Shown here: positions 15,527-24,440 of the stretch, in pieces | Position numbering within the stretch: position 1 is the first letter of the stretch | Layout of the letters: each line of letters opens with the position of its first letter | Assembly (NCBI GenBank): GCA_049644305.1 | Contig: JBARRQ010000007.1 | Location: 1-58,687 of the forward strand | Direction: 5' to 3' | Source of the DNA: AC-32 sp049644305 | GTDB taxonomy: Bacteria; Actinomycetota; Thermoleophilia; Gaiellales; Gaiellaceae | Length of the DNA stretch: 58,687 nucleotides | The notes under the pieces: generated by a model | What the model was told of the DNA's origin: nothing | Databases searched by the model: none | The model's input: only the letters and a program-made list of their open reading frames with translations | Position numbers and translations under genes: made by a program

Positions 15527-17460
15527 GGCGGAGGCGGCGGGCCGGGCTGCGTCACCCTGCCGACGATGATGGTCACGGTCGAGCCCTGCGGCGCGTTGGC
15601 GTTGCCGGTCGGGCTCTGAGAGAGCACGATGCCCTGGAGGCCCGGGTCCTGCACGTCCTGGCGCTGGACTGCGACCTTGAAGCCGGCGCCCTTGAGCGTG
15701 GCGCGCGCAGACTGCTCGTCCTGGTTCGTGACGTCCGGGACTGTCGAGGTCTTCGGGCCCTTCGAGACGCTCAGTGTGATCGTCGAGTTGGGAGGCGCCG
15801 AGCCCGAGGGATCCTGCGCGACGACGTTGTTCTTCGGCTGATTGCTGGCGACGTTCTTGCGCGCCACCGCGAAGCCGGCGCCTTGCAGGTGCGAGCTGGC
15901 CTGGTCGAAGGACAGGCCCACCACGTAGGGGACGCTCACCGGCTTCGGGCCGCTCGAGACGTTGATTCGCACCTTCGCGCCTTTGACGACGCTCGCTCCA
16001 GGAAGGGGGTCCTGGGCCGTGACGGTGTCCGCGGGCTTGTCCGAGTGCACGAGGAAGACGTTAGGGGTCAGGCCCGCCGTTGTCAGAGTCGCCACGGCTT
16101 CGTCACGGGTCTTGCCCCTCACGTCCGGCACATCGACCGGCCGTGGCCCCTTCGAGACGTTGATGGTTACTTGGGTGTTCCTCTCGACGTGCGAGCCTGC
16201 GCTGATGTCCTGGCTGATGACGTCGCCCTTGTTGGTCTTGTCATCGAACGAGCGCCGCACGTTTGGGACCAGATGGTCATTGCGAAGCCTGGTGACGGCG
16301 AGCGACTCCTGGATCCCGGCTACGTTCGGCACCGCGACCGGCTTGTTCGCGCTCAGCTGGTCCTGGATCTTCGTGTAGGCGAACCACGCGGCGCCCCCGG
16401 CCGCTGCGAGCAGCACCACGGCCAGCACCCACGGCCAGACGGGGCGCCGCCGGCGCGGCGGGCCTTCGTAGCCGTAGTAGCCCGCGGGAGGCGTATCTCC
16501 GGGGGGCCCCGGCAGCACGGGGGCGCGCCGGTCCGGGCGGCTGATCACCGAGGTTGGGGCAGCGGAGATGAGTCCTGAGCCCGAGAGAACTGCCGTCGCG
16601 GCGTTCGCGGTCTCGCTCCCGACGGGCAGGCCGGCTAGGACGCGTTCCAGGTCTGCGTCCATCTCCTCGGCCGTCGAATAGCGGTCGGCCGGATCCTTCG
16701 CGAGGGCGCGGAGCACGACGAGGTCGAGGTCGTGTGGCACCTCGGGACGGAGCTCCGACGGCGGTTTCGGCACTTCCGAGAGATGCTTCATCGCGATCTC
16801 GAGGGGAGTGTCCCCGGTGAAGGGAACCTGTCCGGTGAGCAGCTCATAGAGGACGACCCCGACGGAGTAGAGATCGGAGGTCTGGTCGACCGGGGAGCCG
16901 CGCGCCTGCTCCGGGGAGAGGTACTGCGCCGTGCCGATGATCGAGCCGACCTCTGTCATCTGGCTCGCGCCCGAGCGGGCGATCCCGAAGTCCGTCACCT
17001 TCAGGCGCCCCTCGGGGCCGACGAGCACGTTGTGGGGCTTGATGTCGCGATGGACGATCCCGTGCCGGTGCGCGAAGCCGAGGGCCGCCAGGACATGGCG
17101 CGCGTAGTCGACCGCGACCTTGATCGGCGCCGGGCCCCGACCGACGATCAGCTCCTTGAGCGAGCGCCCGTCGAGGTACTCCATCGCGATGTAGTAGGTG
17201 CCCTCGGCACGGCCGCGGTCGTAGATCGAGACGATGTTCGGATGCGACAGTCCCGCCGCGTTCTTCGCCTCGCGGCGGAAGCGCTCGACGAACTGGTCGT
17301 CGGCTGCGTGGCGGTCGTTGAGGATCTTGATCGCGACCCGCCGCCCCAGCTCCTGGTCCTCGGCCAGGTAGACGTCCGCCATCCCGCCCGCCCCCAGCTT
17401 GCGGACGATTCGGTAGCGGCCGTCGAAAACGGTCCCGATCAGCGTGTCCGAGACGGCCAT
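15523..17460 (-). CDS. pknB: PASTA-domain Ser/Thr protein kinase PknB
   Basis: The 645-residue transmembrane kinase controls cell-wall growth and division. The kinase domain (~10-275) has LGAGGMADVYLAED, VAIKIL, HRDIKPHN, DFGIA and the SIIGTAQYLSPEQARG activation loop. A juxtamembrane region with Pro/Arg precedes a TM helix (WPWVLAVVLLAAAGGAAWF). Outside are four PASTA modules, each starting with a VPDV or VPNV-like strand (VPNVAG, VPDVRG, VPYVVG, VPDVTN), which in homologues sense muropeptides or lipid II. ATG 17460 was chosen; an extension to 17622 would be unconserved and run into pbpA. It lies between pbpA and ddl. Confidence 0.95.
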   Translation of the reverse strand: MAVSDTLIGTVFDGRYRIVRKLGAGGMADVYLAEDQELGRRVAIKILNDRHAADDQFVERFRREAKNAAGLSHPNIVSIYDRGRAEGTYYIAMEYLDGRSLKELIVGRGPAPIKVAVDYARHVLAALGFAHRHGIVHRDIKPHNVLVGPEGRLKVTDFGIARSGASQMTEVGSIIGTAQYLSPEQARGSPVDQTSDLYSVGVVLYELLTGQVPFTGDTPLEIAMKHLSEVPKPPSELRPEVPHDLDLVVLRALAKDPADRYSTAEEMDADLERVLAGLPVGSETANAATAVLSGSGLISAAPTSVISRPDRRAPVLPGPPGDTPPAGYYGYEGPPRRRRPVWPWVLAVVLLAAAGGAAWFAYTKIQDQLSANKPVAVPNVAGIQESLAVTRLRNDHLVPNVRRSFDDKTNKGDVISQDISAGSHVERNTQVTINVSKGPRPVDVPDVRGKTRDEAVATLTTAGLTPNVFLVHSDKPADTVTAQDPLPGASVVKGAKVRINVSSGPKPVSVPYVVGLSFDQASSHLQGAGFAVARKNVASNQPKNNVVAQDPSGSAPPNSTITLSVSKGPKTSTVPDVTNQDEQSARATLKGAGFKVAVQRQDVQDPGLQGIVLSQSPTGNANAPQGSTVTIIVGRVTQPGPPPPP

Positions 17461-17474
17461 AGCTCCATCAGAGG

Positions 17475-18968
17475 TTAGGGATTCGACCTTCCGGCCAGTA
17501 ACGCCTGCATGATCGCCTTGGCAATCGGCGCTGCGGTCGTCCCGCCGGCGCCTGTCTGGTTCTGCAGGACGACTGCGACAGCGATTCGAGGCGCGTCCGC
17601 AGGGGCGAACGCGATGAACCACGCCGTGTTAGGGGTACCGGGGCCGCCGGTCTCGGCCGTGCCGGTCTTGCCCGCGACCCGAATGCCTGGAATCTGGGCG
17701 GCCGTGCCGGTGCCGCCCGTGACGACGGCCTGCATCATCTGGTTCAGCGCGTCGGCGGTAGTCGTCTTCATCGCGCGCCGGTAGGTGTGCGGGCTGGTGT
17801 ACGTGACCACGCCGCCGCCGGGCGCAGTCACCCGGCCTACGGCATACGGCCGCATGATCACCCCGTGGTTCGCGACCGCGGCGGCCACCATCGCCATCTG
17901 CATGGGCGTCGCGAGCATCCGCTCCTGCCCGAAGGCGAGCCGGCCGGGGTCGACCTGGAACTGGGGCCGGTTGGGGTCGAAGAGCCCGCCGTGGTCGTAG
18001 AGACCGCTCGCCGTGCGCTCGTTGCCCGGGGTCTCGAGCGGCGGGTCGGAATAGAAGCCGAAGCGCTTGGTGGCATTCAGGATCTCGCTCGCGCCTATGG
18101 CCTTGCCGATGTCGCAGAAGACGGCGTTGATCGAGTGCTGGAGTGCCTGCAGGAAGCTCACGCGACCGAAGATCTCGGCGCGCCCCTGGTCGGCGAAGTT
18201 GTGCACCTGCTTGCCGTATTCGACGCAGTAGCCCTTGTCGTCGAAGCTCGAGTTGATCGTGTAGCGCCCTGAGTCGAGCGCGGCTGCGGCCGTGATGACC
18301 TTGAAGCTCGAGCCGGGGGTGAAGAGGCCGTTCGTCGCGCGGTTGAGAAGTGGCGACGGAGGCGAGCACGGCGCCTGAATGTGCGAGATCGCGTTGAAGT
18401 TCGATTCGACGAGGTTCGGGTCGTAGGTCGGGGTCGAGGCCATCACCAGGAGTGCCCCGGTCCGCGGGTCGAGCGCCACAGCCGATCCGCACTTGCCCCT
18501 CAGCTGGGCCATGGCCACGCGCTGGGCTGCAGGGCGCAAGGTCAGCCAGACGTCGTTGCCCTTGATCGTGGCCCCGCGGAGCTTGTCCAGCGTCTTTGCG
18601 ATCACCGTTTTCAGGTTCGTGTTCGAGCCGGTCAGGAAGTCGTTCTCGGAAGCCTCGAGCCCCGCCCGCGAGCGCGACTGCGTCGAGTAGCCGACGACGT
18701 GGGCGAACAGGCCGCCGGCCGGGTAGCGGCGGAAGTAGACGATCTGGCCGGACTTCGTGCGCTTGGCCCGGTTCTGCGCCAGGATCATGCCGTCGGCAGC
18801 GCGGATCACGCCCCGTTTGATCGAGAACTCGGCGACGCGCTGGATGGCGTTGTCCTGCCGGTCGGCGAGCCCGGCCGCGGCCCAGGTCTGCCAGTAGGTG
18901 GTCGCGACGATCAGTGCCGCGATGAGGAAGAGGCCGATGAGCGCGAGTCGGGCGATCTGCCGGTTCAT
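17475..18968 (-). CDS. pbpA: Penicillin-binding protein PbpA (class B transpeptidase)
   Basis: The 497-residue protein has an N-terminal signal-anchor (ALIGLFLIAALIVATTYW), a dimerisation domain, and a transpeptidase domain with the three active-site motifs: SSFK, SIN and KTGT. It crosslinks peptidoglycan in partnership with the SEDS protein encoded just upstream. The ATG overlaps the ftsW/rodA stop (ATGA). pknB follows after 14 nt. This order is the classic actinobacterial rodA-pbpA-pknB arrangement. Confidence 0.93.
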   Translation of the reverse strand: MNRQIARLALIGLFLIAALIVATTYWQTWAAAGLADRQDNAIQRVAEFSIKRGVIRAADGMILAQNRAKRTKSGQIVYFRRYPAGGLFAHVVGYSTQSRSRAGLEASENDFLTGSNTNLKTVIAKTLDKLRGATIKGNDVWLTLRPAAQRVAMAQLRGKCGSAVALDPRTGALLVMASTPTYDPNLVESNFNAISHIQAPCSPPSPLLNRATNGLFTPGSSFKVITAAAALDSGRYTINSSFDDKGYCVEYGKQVHNFADQGRAEIFGRVSFLQALQHSINAVFCDIGKAIGASEILNATKRFGFYSDPPLETPGNERTASGLYDHGGLFDPNRPQFQVDPGRLAFGQERMLATPMQMAMVAAAVANHGVIMRPYAVGRVTAPGGGVVTYTSPHTYRRAMKTTTADALNQMMQAVVTGGTGTAAQIPGIRVAGKTGTAETGGPGTPNTAWFIAFAPADAPRIAVAVVLQNQTGAGGTTAAPIAKAIMQALLAGRSNP

Positions 18969-20227
18969 TCCCGGAGCGCGTTGGCGCGGTTGGAGACGAG
19001 CAGGAGGCCCGCGAGCAGGATGAAGTTGGCGACGACGCTCGAGCCGCCGTAGCTGACGAACGGGAGCGTGACGCCCGTCAGCGGGATCAGACGAAGGATC
19101 CCCCCGACGATGATGAACGTCTGGAGCGCGAAAGAGAACGTCAGCCCGGCCGCGAGCAGCTTCGAGAAGCCGTCGTCGGCGACCATCGCGATCTTCATCC
19201 CGCGGGCGATGAAGAGCATGAACACGAGCAGCAGCGCCGCGGCTCCGATCAACCCCAGCTCCTGGGCGATCGCCGAGTAGATGAAGTCCGTGCTGACTGA
19301 CGGGATCAGCGGCGTGCCGTCCGTGGTTGTGAACGTGCCCTTGCCGAGCCCGGAGCCGCCGAAGCCTCCGTTGGAGATCGAGTACAGGGACTGCGTGATC
19401 TGGTAGCCGCTCGTGTGGATGTGCGGCCAGGGGTCGATCCAGATCTGCACACGCTCGCGCACGTGGCCGATCAGCTTGTACGCGGCTGCAGAGCCGCCGA
19501 CGAAGAGAACCGCTCCGATCAGGATGTAGGCGAGCCGGGCGGTGGCGACGTAGAGCATCGCGAGAAAGATCCCGAAGTAGAGGAGCGCCGAGCCGAGGTC
19601 GTTGGTCTCGACCAGGACGAGCATCGTCCCGCCCCAGATCACGAGGAGCGGTCCGAAGTCCTTCGGCCGGCCCTGCGCCAGCACCTCGCGCTTCTCGCGC
19701 AGGTATCCGGCGAGGAAGACGATCAGCATCACCTTCGCAAGCTCTCCGGGCTGGAACTGGAGCGACCCGAAATGGATCCAGAGCCGCGCTCCGTTCACGG
19801 TCTGCCCGATGACCGGGAGGACGGGGAGCAAGAGCAGGCCGATCGCGCTCAGGCCGAAGAGGTACTTGTAGCTCTCCAGCCTGCGGTAGTCGCGGTGGCA
19901 GAGGATCAAGGTGCCCGCGAGAGCGACGAGCGCGACCACGATCCAGAGCCCCTGCCGGAAGGCGTCGGTCGGGTCGAGCCTATAGATCTCGGTCACGCCG
20001 ACAGCCGTCAGGAGGGCAGCCATCGGCAAGAGGTACGGATCGGCGTGGGGGACGGTGAGGCGGCAGACGACGTGCGCAGCGAGGTAGATGGCGAAGAAGA
20101 ACGCTGCGTACGAGAGCGATGCCGTCGAGACCACCGACTGGCGCGCGATGTAGACGCTGGCGAACCCGATCGCGGTGAGCACCCCGACGACCACCAGGTT
20201 CGCGAGCTCGCGGTTGCGAAGCGTCAC
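18965..20227 (-). CDS. rodA: SEDS family peptidoglycan polymerase (RodA/FtsW)
   Basis: The 420-residue polytopic protein has about ten to twelve TM helices and the family marks: FQPGELAKVMLIVFLA, LVLVETNDLGSALLYFGIF, the large extracellular loop, IYSAIAQELGLIGAA and a C-terminal GVTLPFVSYGGSS. SEDS proteins polymerise glycan strands with a cognate class B PBP, here the overlapping pbpA. The GTG at 20227 follows a good AGGAGG. RodA is preferred over FtsW only because of the gene neighbourhood. Confidence 0.9.
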   Translation of the reverse strand: MTLRNRELANLVVVGVLTAIGFASVYIARQSVVSTASLSYAAFFFAIYLAAHVVCRLTVPHADPYLLPMAALLTAVGVTEIYRLDPTDAFRQGLWIVVALVALAGTLILCHRDYRRLESYKYLFGLSAIGLLLLPVLPVIGQTVNGARLWIHFGSLQFQPGELAKVMLIVFLAGYLREKREVLAQGRPKDFGPLLVIWGGTMLVLVETNDLGSALLYFGIFLAMLYVATARLAYILIGAVLFVGGSAAAYKLIGHVRERVQIWIDPWPHIHTSGYQITQSLYSISNGGFGGSGLGKGTFTTTDGTPLIPSVSTDFIYSAIAQELGLIGAAALLLVFMLFIARGMKIAMVADDGFSKLLAAGLTFSFALQTFIIVGGILRLIPLTGVTLPFVSYGGSSVVANFILLAGLLLVSNRANALRE

Positions 20228-20276
20228 AGATCAACCTCCTGACGCTCGGCCTGACGGAGGAACCGCAAGCGTTGTC

Positions 20277-21431
20277 TCATCGCCCGATCTGCCCCTCGTA
20301 GTGGCGGACCTCGGCCAGGGCGGACGACTTGCTGCGCAGGCTGTGATCGAAGAGCTTCTGGCGCTCGGGCCGGCTCAGCTGGGCCGCGAGCAGCGGGCTC
20401 TCGTAGACGGTGCGGTACAGGTGGAGACTGCCGGCGATGTTCCACGGCACTCCCTGGTAGACCGCGACGTGGCCGTCCGGCTCGGCGCCGACGAAGTGGG
20501 AGCGCCAGAGCCCCCAGACGGCAAACGCGGCGGCAAGCACGACGGCGACGACCAGGAGCGTCGCCAGCAAAGCGCGCCGGCGGGTCGGCTGCCGTTCCTT
20601 CTCGACGCCGTCCAGCACGGGGACCCGGTCGAGCTCGTCGAGCGTGTCCTCGTCCTCGACCTGTTGCTGCGCGGGCGGGAGGCTCACTGTTCGGTCGGTC
20701 TCGCTCTCGACAGGGGCCGTCTCGATCTCGAAGAAGACGACGGTGATGTTGTCCTCGCCTCCACCTCGATTCGCCGCGCGCACGAGTGCCTTCGCCGCCG
20801 AGTTCAGGTCGTCACGGTTGCGCTCGACCTCGGCGAGGATCTTGTCGTCGTCCACCATCGAGGTAAGCCCGTCCGAGCACAGCAGGAAGAGGTCGCCCGG
20901 CTTCGACTCGACGGAGAAGGTGTCCACGTCGACGTTCGGGTCGGTCCCGAGCGCGCGTGTGACGACAGAGCGCTGCGGATGAGCCTCCGCTTCCTCGGGC
21001 GAGAGCCTGCCGCTGCGGACGAGCTCGGCGACGAGCGAGTGATCCTCGGTCAGCTGCTCGAGGCTCCCGTCGCGGATCAGGTAGGCGCGCGAGTCACCCA
21101 CGTGCCCGATCCACACGCGCCCGTCCTCGACGAGCGCGACCGTCATCGTCGTGCCCATGCCTGAGACCGCCGTGTCCTGGGACTGGCGCTCGTAGACGCG
21201 GCGATTCGCTTCCTGGATCAGGGCGTCGACGCGCCGGCGGCCGTCACCCGCGCCGTCGCCGGAGTCGTCCTGCACGGCCGCCGCGGCGAGTCGCGAGGCC
21301 AGCTCGCCGGCCTGGGCGCCGCCGATTCCGTCGGCAACCGCGAAAAGCGGCGGCTCGCAGACGTACGCGTCCTCGTTGTGCCGTCGCCTGCGGCCGGGAT
21401 CCGTGGCCGCTGCGCTGCGACCCAGGGTCAC
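20277..21431 (-). CDS. pstP: PP2C-type Ser/Thr phosphatase PstP
   Basis: The 384-residue protein has an N-terminal PP2C domain with the metal-site motifs RRRHNEDAY, VADGIGG, GHVGDSRAYLI, LCSDGLT and GEDNITVV. A TM helix (ALLATLLVVAVVLAAAFAVWGLW) and ~85 extracytoplasmic residues follow. It reverses phosphorylation by the PknB-type kinases of the cluster and acts on their FHA-domain partners. GTG 21431 overlaps the fhaB stop by 4 nt (GTGA). A longer upstream reading would overlap fhaB and is not needed. Confidence 0.92.
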   Translation of the reverse strand: MTLGRSAAATDPGRRRRHNEDAYVCEPPLFAVADGIGGAQAGELASRLAAAAVQDDSGDGAGDGRRRVDALIQEANRRVYERQSQDTAVSGMGTTMTVALVEDGRVWIGHVGDSRAYLIRDGSLEQLTEDHSLVAELVRSGRLSPEEAEAHPQRSVVTRALGTDPNVDVDTFSVESKPGDLFLLCSDGLTSMVDDDKILAEVERNRDDLNSAAKALVRAANRGGGEDNITVVFFEIETAPVESETDRTVSLPPAQQQVEDEDTLDELDRVPVLDGVEKERQPTRRRALLATLLVVAVVLAAAFAVWGLWRSHFVGAEPDGHVAVYQGVPWNIAGSLHLYRTVYESPLLAAQLSRPERQKLFDHSLRSKSSALAEVRHYEGQIGR

Positions 21432-21913
21432 AGCTCGTACCTCAGCTCGGTCTCGCCGATGCGCAGGATGTCGCCGGGCGCCAGCTTCTTCGGCCGGGTA
21501 AGGCGGATGCCGTTCAGGTAGGTGCCGTTGGTAGAGCCCACGTCCTCGAGCCACACTCCGTCGCGCCGAGGCTCGATCCGCGCGTGGTTCGAAGAGGCGT
21601 ACTCGTCGCGCTCGAGCTGGACGTCGTTCTGCGAGCTTCGCCCAAACGTGAGCGCCGAGGAGTCGAGCTCCCACTCGTCACCTTCGCTCAGCGCCGGGCT
21701 CTTGACGACGATGACCTTTCCCGCCTCGATGTCCGGGTCGCCCACCGGCAAGCCGGGCACCGACCCGGGCGCCAGGACGAAGCTCTCCTGAGGTAGGCGG
21801 AGGTCTCGAGCGGCCGTGCGCACGATTCGCCAGATGAAGAGATAGAGGAGGACGAGAAAGAGGACCTTGAGGAGGACCAGCGCCTCCGCGACCGCGATCG
21901 AGCCGAGAGTCAC
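21428..21913 (-). CDS. fhaB: FHA domain protein FhaB (FipA-like)
   Basis: The 161-residue protein has an N-terminal TM helix (ALVLLKVLFLVLLYLFIW) and a C-terminal FHA domain: LTFGRSSQNDVQL, SNHARIEPR and VGSTNGTYLNG. FHA domains bind phosphothreonine. In mycobacteria FhaB links kinase signalling to divisome and cell-wall synthesis. It sits 4 nt after fhaA and overlaps pstP. Confidence 0.9.
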   Translation of the reverse strand: MTLGSIAVAEALVLLKVLFLVLLYLFIWRIVRTAARDLRLPQESFVLAPGSVPGLPVGDPDIEAGKVIVVKSPALSEGDEWELDSSALTFGRSSQNDVQLERDEYASSNHARIEPRRDGVWLEDVGSTNGTYLNGIRLTRPKKLAPGDILRIGETELRYEL

Positions 21914-21917
21914 GACG

Positions 21918-22682
21918 TCACTCCGTATCCCGCCGGAAGACGAGCTCGGTCGAGCCGAGCGTGATGCGATCGCCCTGTCGCAGCTTCGCCCGCTTCAATC
22001 GGCGCCCGTTCACCTCCATCCCGTTCGTGGAGTCGAGGTCGACGACCCAGTAGGCGCCGCCTTCCTGGCGGACCTCGGCGTGGCGCCGCGAGACGTTCGG
22101 ATCGGGGAGCTGAATTTCGCAGTCCTTGGAGCGGCCGATGACGGCACCGTCCTCGCCGATCTCGTGCCTGGTGCCATCGACGGTCAAGCTGACGATCTCG
22201 CGTTCCAGGCCGAGTGCCTCAGCCGGTACCGCCTCCGTCTCGACCGGCTTGCGATAGACCATCGTGGCGCCGGGCTCGGGCTGTGACGGCGGCTCGCCCG
22301 GCTGGGGTGTCGCGCCCTGCACCATCCTTGTCGCAATCCCGAATTCGCCCATCTCGAGGTCCTCGTCAGTCTCGAGCTTGACGACCGGCGGTGACAGCAG
22401 CTCGTAGCGCTCACGGCGCGCGTTCTCCGCCAGGTACTGCTGGAGCTCGCTGAGCAGGGAATCCTCGTAGCTCGCGAACTGCTCCCGGTCCGAAGGCGCC
22501 AGGTAGATCGTGTACTCGTTCGGCGCATAGACGCGGGAAACGGAGATGACGCGGTGATCCGCCATTTCCTTCACGAGCTTTCGCGCGAGCTCGACAGGCT
22601 GGACGTGCGTTCGGAAGGCGCGACCGAACACGCCTTCGAACAGGCCTTCGATCTTGTGCTCGATGTTTCGGAGGACGCTCAT
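21918..22682 (-). CDS. fhaA: FhaA: DUF3662 plus FHA domain
   Basis: The 254-residue protein begins MSVLRNIEHKIEGLFEGVFG, typical of the DUF3662 domain (~1-115), then a Pro/Gln-rich linker. It ends with an FHA domain (AVIGRSKDCEIQL, VSRRHAEVRQ, STNGMEVNG). In mycobacteria FhaA binds phosphorylated MviN/MurJ and regulates lipid II flipping. It is cytoplasmic and follows the multi-TM kinase gene after 32 bp. Confidence 0.92.
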   Translation of the reverse strand: MSVLRNIEHKIEGLFEGVFGRAFRTHVQPVELARKLVKEMADHRVISVSRVYAPNEYTIYLAPSDREQFASYEDSLLSELQQYLAENARRERYELLSPPVVKLETDEDLEMGEFGIATRMVQGATPQPGEPPSQPEPGATMVYRKPVETEAVPAEALGLEREIVSLTVDGTRHEIGEDGAVIGRSKDCEIQLPDPNVSRRHAEVRQEGGAYWVVDLDSTNGMEVNGRRLKRAKLRQGDRITLGSTELVFRRDTE

Positions 22683-22714
22683 GCAGCCGGGGTTATGCCC
22701 CCGGGCGCTGAACT

Positions 22715-24316
22715 CTAGCTACGGGGTATCAGCGCCACGACCATGCACGTGGCCCAGGTCGCGACGATCAGCGGGGCCGCAGCGACGGCAGGGGACGGGA
22801 GGAGCGCGACCGCGATCAGCCCGGCGCCGAGGCCCGCGATGCCCCAGAGACCGTGCCTTTTCGCGAGAGGAAGCAGGACGGCCGCCGCGGCGAGCGCAAG
22901 TGCCTCGACGAGGAGCGCCGGGTGGTGCATCAGGCCACGCCAGAGTGCGACGGCAACCGCAAAGGCGTCCTCGCTGCCGGCGATTCCAAGACCCTTCGGC
23001 GGCGCCGATCCGGTAAACGGCAGAGGGGCGTGCCGCAGCCCCGCGACGATTGCCGCCAGCAGGACCGCCGCACCTACCTGGAGCGCGCGTCGCGGCAAGC
23101 TGCGGATGCCCTGCGCCGCGAGCGGGAGAAGGCCGAGGGCGAAGACGGGGGCCAGCAATGGCCCGAGCGCGAGAAACAGCCCGTCGTCCGGCGAGCGCCA
23201 TGAGAGGGCGAGCCAGATGCCGGCGACCGCGCCGTAGACGAGGGCGAGGCCCAGGGAGATGTTCCCGAGTGGAAAAACGGGAACTGCCAGGGCGAAGGCG
23301 AGGCCGAGCCGCGGCCGGAAGAGCGTCAGGGCGAAGGCGAGCAATGCGAGAAGGGGCGCGGAGGAGCCCGGGTAGAAAGCCACGCTCCCGGCGGTCCAGC
23401 CCGCAAAGACCGCGGCGGCGGTCGGAGCCGCGAGTTTGAGGGCCACCTTCCGGAGGGGCAGCTCCGGGCGGCTTGTCCGGCGCCGGACACGCTCGGCGAA
23501 GGCCTCCCGCAGCGCGAGCGCGAGCTGCGCGGCGGGCGGACGCGCAGCGGGGTCGAGCGCCAGCATCCGGTCGACGAGAGCGCAGAGCGGCCGGGGCAGA
23601 TCCGGACGCAGCTCCGCCAGCGGTGTCGCTCCCGTCTCGATCCGCCGGGCAGTCTCGAGGAGGGAGCCGTTCCAGAACGGATGCCAGCCGGCGAGCGCCT
23701 CCCAGAGCAAGACGCCGACAGCCCAGACATCCGCGGGCGGACCGCCGCTCTCGCCTTTGAGCCGCTCCGGCGGGACGTAGGCAAGCGTCCCGGGCACATC
23801 CCCGGTCGCAGTCAGCGATTCCTCCTCGGCGAGCTGCGCGAGGCCGAAGTCGAGCAGCCGAACCGACAGCTGATCCTCCTCGGCGACCAGCACGTTCGAC
23901 GGCTTGACATCGCGATGGACGATCCCTCGCGCGTGCGCGTGCGCGAGAGCCTCGAGTACCTGAGCGGCGGCCTCGACGGCGGCTGGGTCGTTGAGCTCGC
24001 CGGCACGGAGCGCCTCGCGCAGGGTCTGACCCGGGACGTACTCGTAGGCGATGTAGACGTTGCGAGAGTCGCGCTCGAACCCGTAGGCCCGTAGACAGCG
24101 CTCGTGACGCAGGCGGGCAGCCGCAAGCGCCTCGCGCTCGGCCCGCGTTGCCGCCTTGCCCTCGCGGGGGACGATCTTCAGCGCAACTTCAAGACCCGTG
24201 CGCTCGTCGCGGGCGAGCCAGACCGAGCCCGAGCCACCGCTGCCGAGCGGACGGAGAGGCCGGTAGCGCCCGGCCACGAGCTCGGCCGGGGAGAACGCGA
24301 GAGCAGCCTCGGACAC
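22715..24316 (-). CDS. Ser/Thr protein kinase with multi-pass membrane domain
   Basis: Residues ~17-285 are a kinase domain: LGSGGSGSVWLARD, VALKIV, HRDVKPSN, DFGLA and YVPPERL in place of APE. From ~300 to 533 there are about eight hydrophobic helices rather than the single TM plus sensor of PknA/PknB. The membrane part has no recognisable ligand domain. As first gene of the fhaA-fhaB-pstP-rodA-pbpA-pknB-ddl run it takes the place occupied by no kinase or by pknA in other actinobacteria. The GTG start is at 24316, with 124 bp to the divergent gene. Confidence 0.85.
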   Translation of the reverse strand: MSEAALAFSPAELVAGRYRPLRPLGSGGSGSVWLARDERTGLEVALKIVPREGKAATRAEREALAAARLRHERCLRAYGFERDSRNVYIAYEYVPGQTLREALRAGELNDPAAVEAAAQVLEALAHAHARGIVHRDVKPSNVLVAEEDQLSVRLLDFGLAQLAEEESLTATGDVPGTLAYVPPERLKGESGGPPADVWAVGVLLWEALAGWHPFWNGSLLETARRIETGATPLAELRPDLPRPLCALVDRMLALDPAARPPAAQLALALREAFAERVRRRTSRPELPLRKVALKLAAPTAAAVFAGWTAGSVAFYPGSSAPLLALLAFALTLFRPRLGLAFALAVPVFPLGNISLGLALVYGAVAGIWLALSWRSPDDGLFLALGPLLAPVFALGLLPLAAQGIRSLPRRALQVGAAVLLAAIVAGLRHAPLPFTGSAPPKGLGIAGSEDAFAVAVALWRGLMHHPALLVEALALAAAAVLLPLAKRHGLWGIAGLGAGLIAVALLPSPAVAAAPLIVATWATCMVVALIPRS

Positions 24317-24440
24317 GACTCAAGAGATTTCGCGCTGCTGCCGGGATTCCTCTGCGCCAGCCCAAGGGCAGCGCAAGGGACGCCTCTGCCTTCCGGGGTA
24401 CTAGATAGAGTGAGCCGACTTTTTCCTGCAAACACCGGTT

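Noticed and set aside
21432..21674. N-terminal extension of the PP2C phosphatase
   Set aside because: It would overlap fhaB antiparallel in frame usage and has no homology; GTG 21431 overlaps the fhaB stop in the usual operon fashion.
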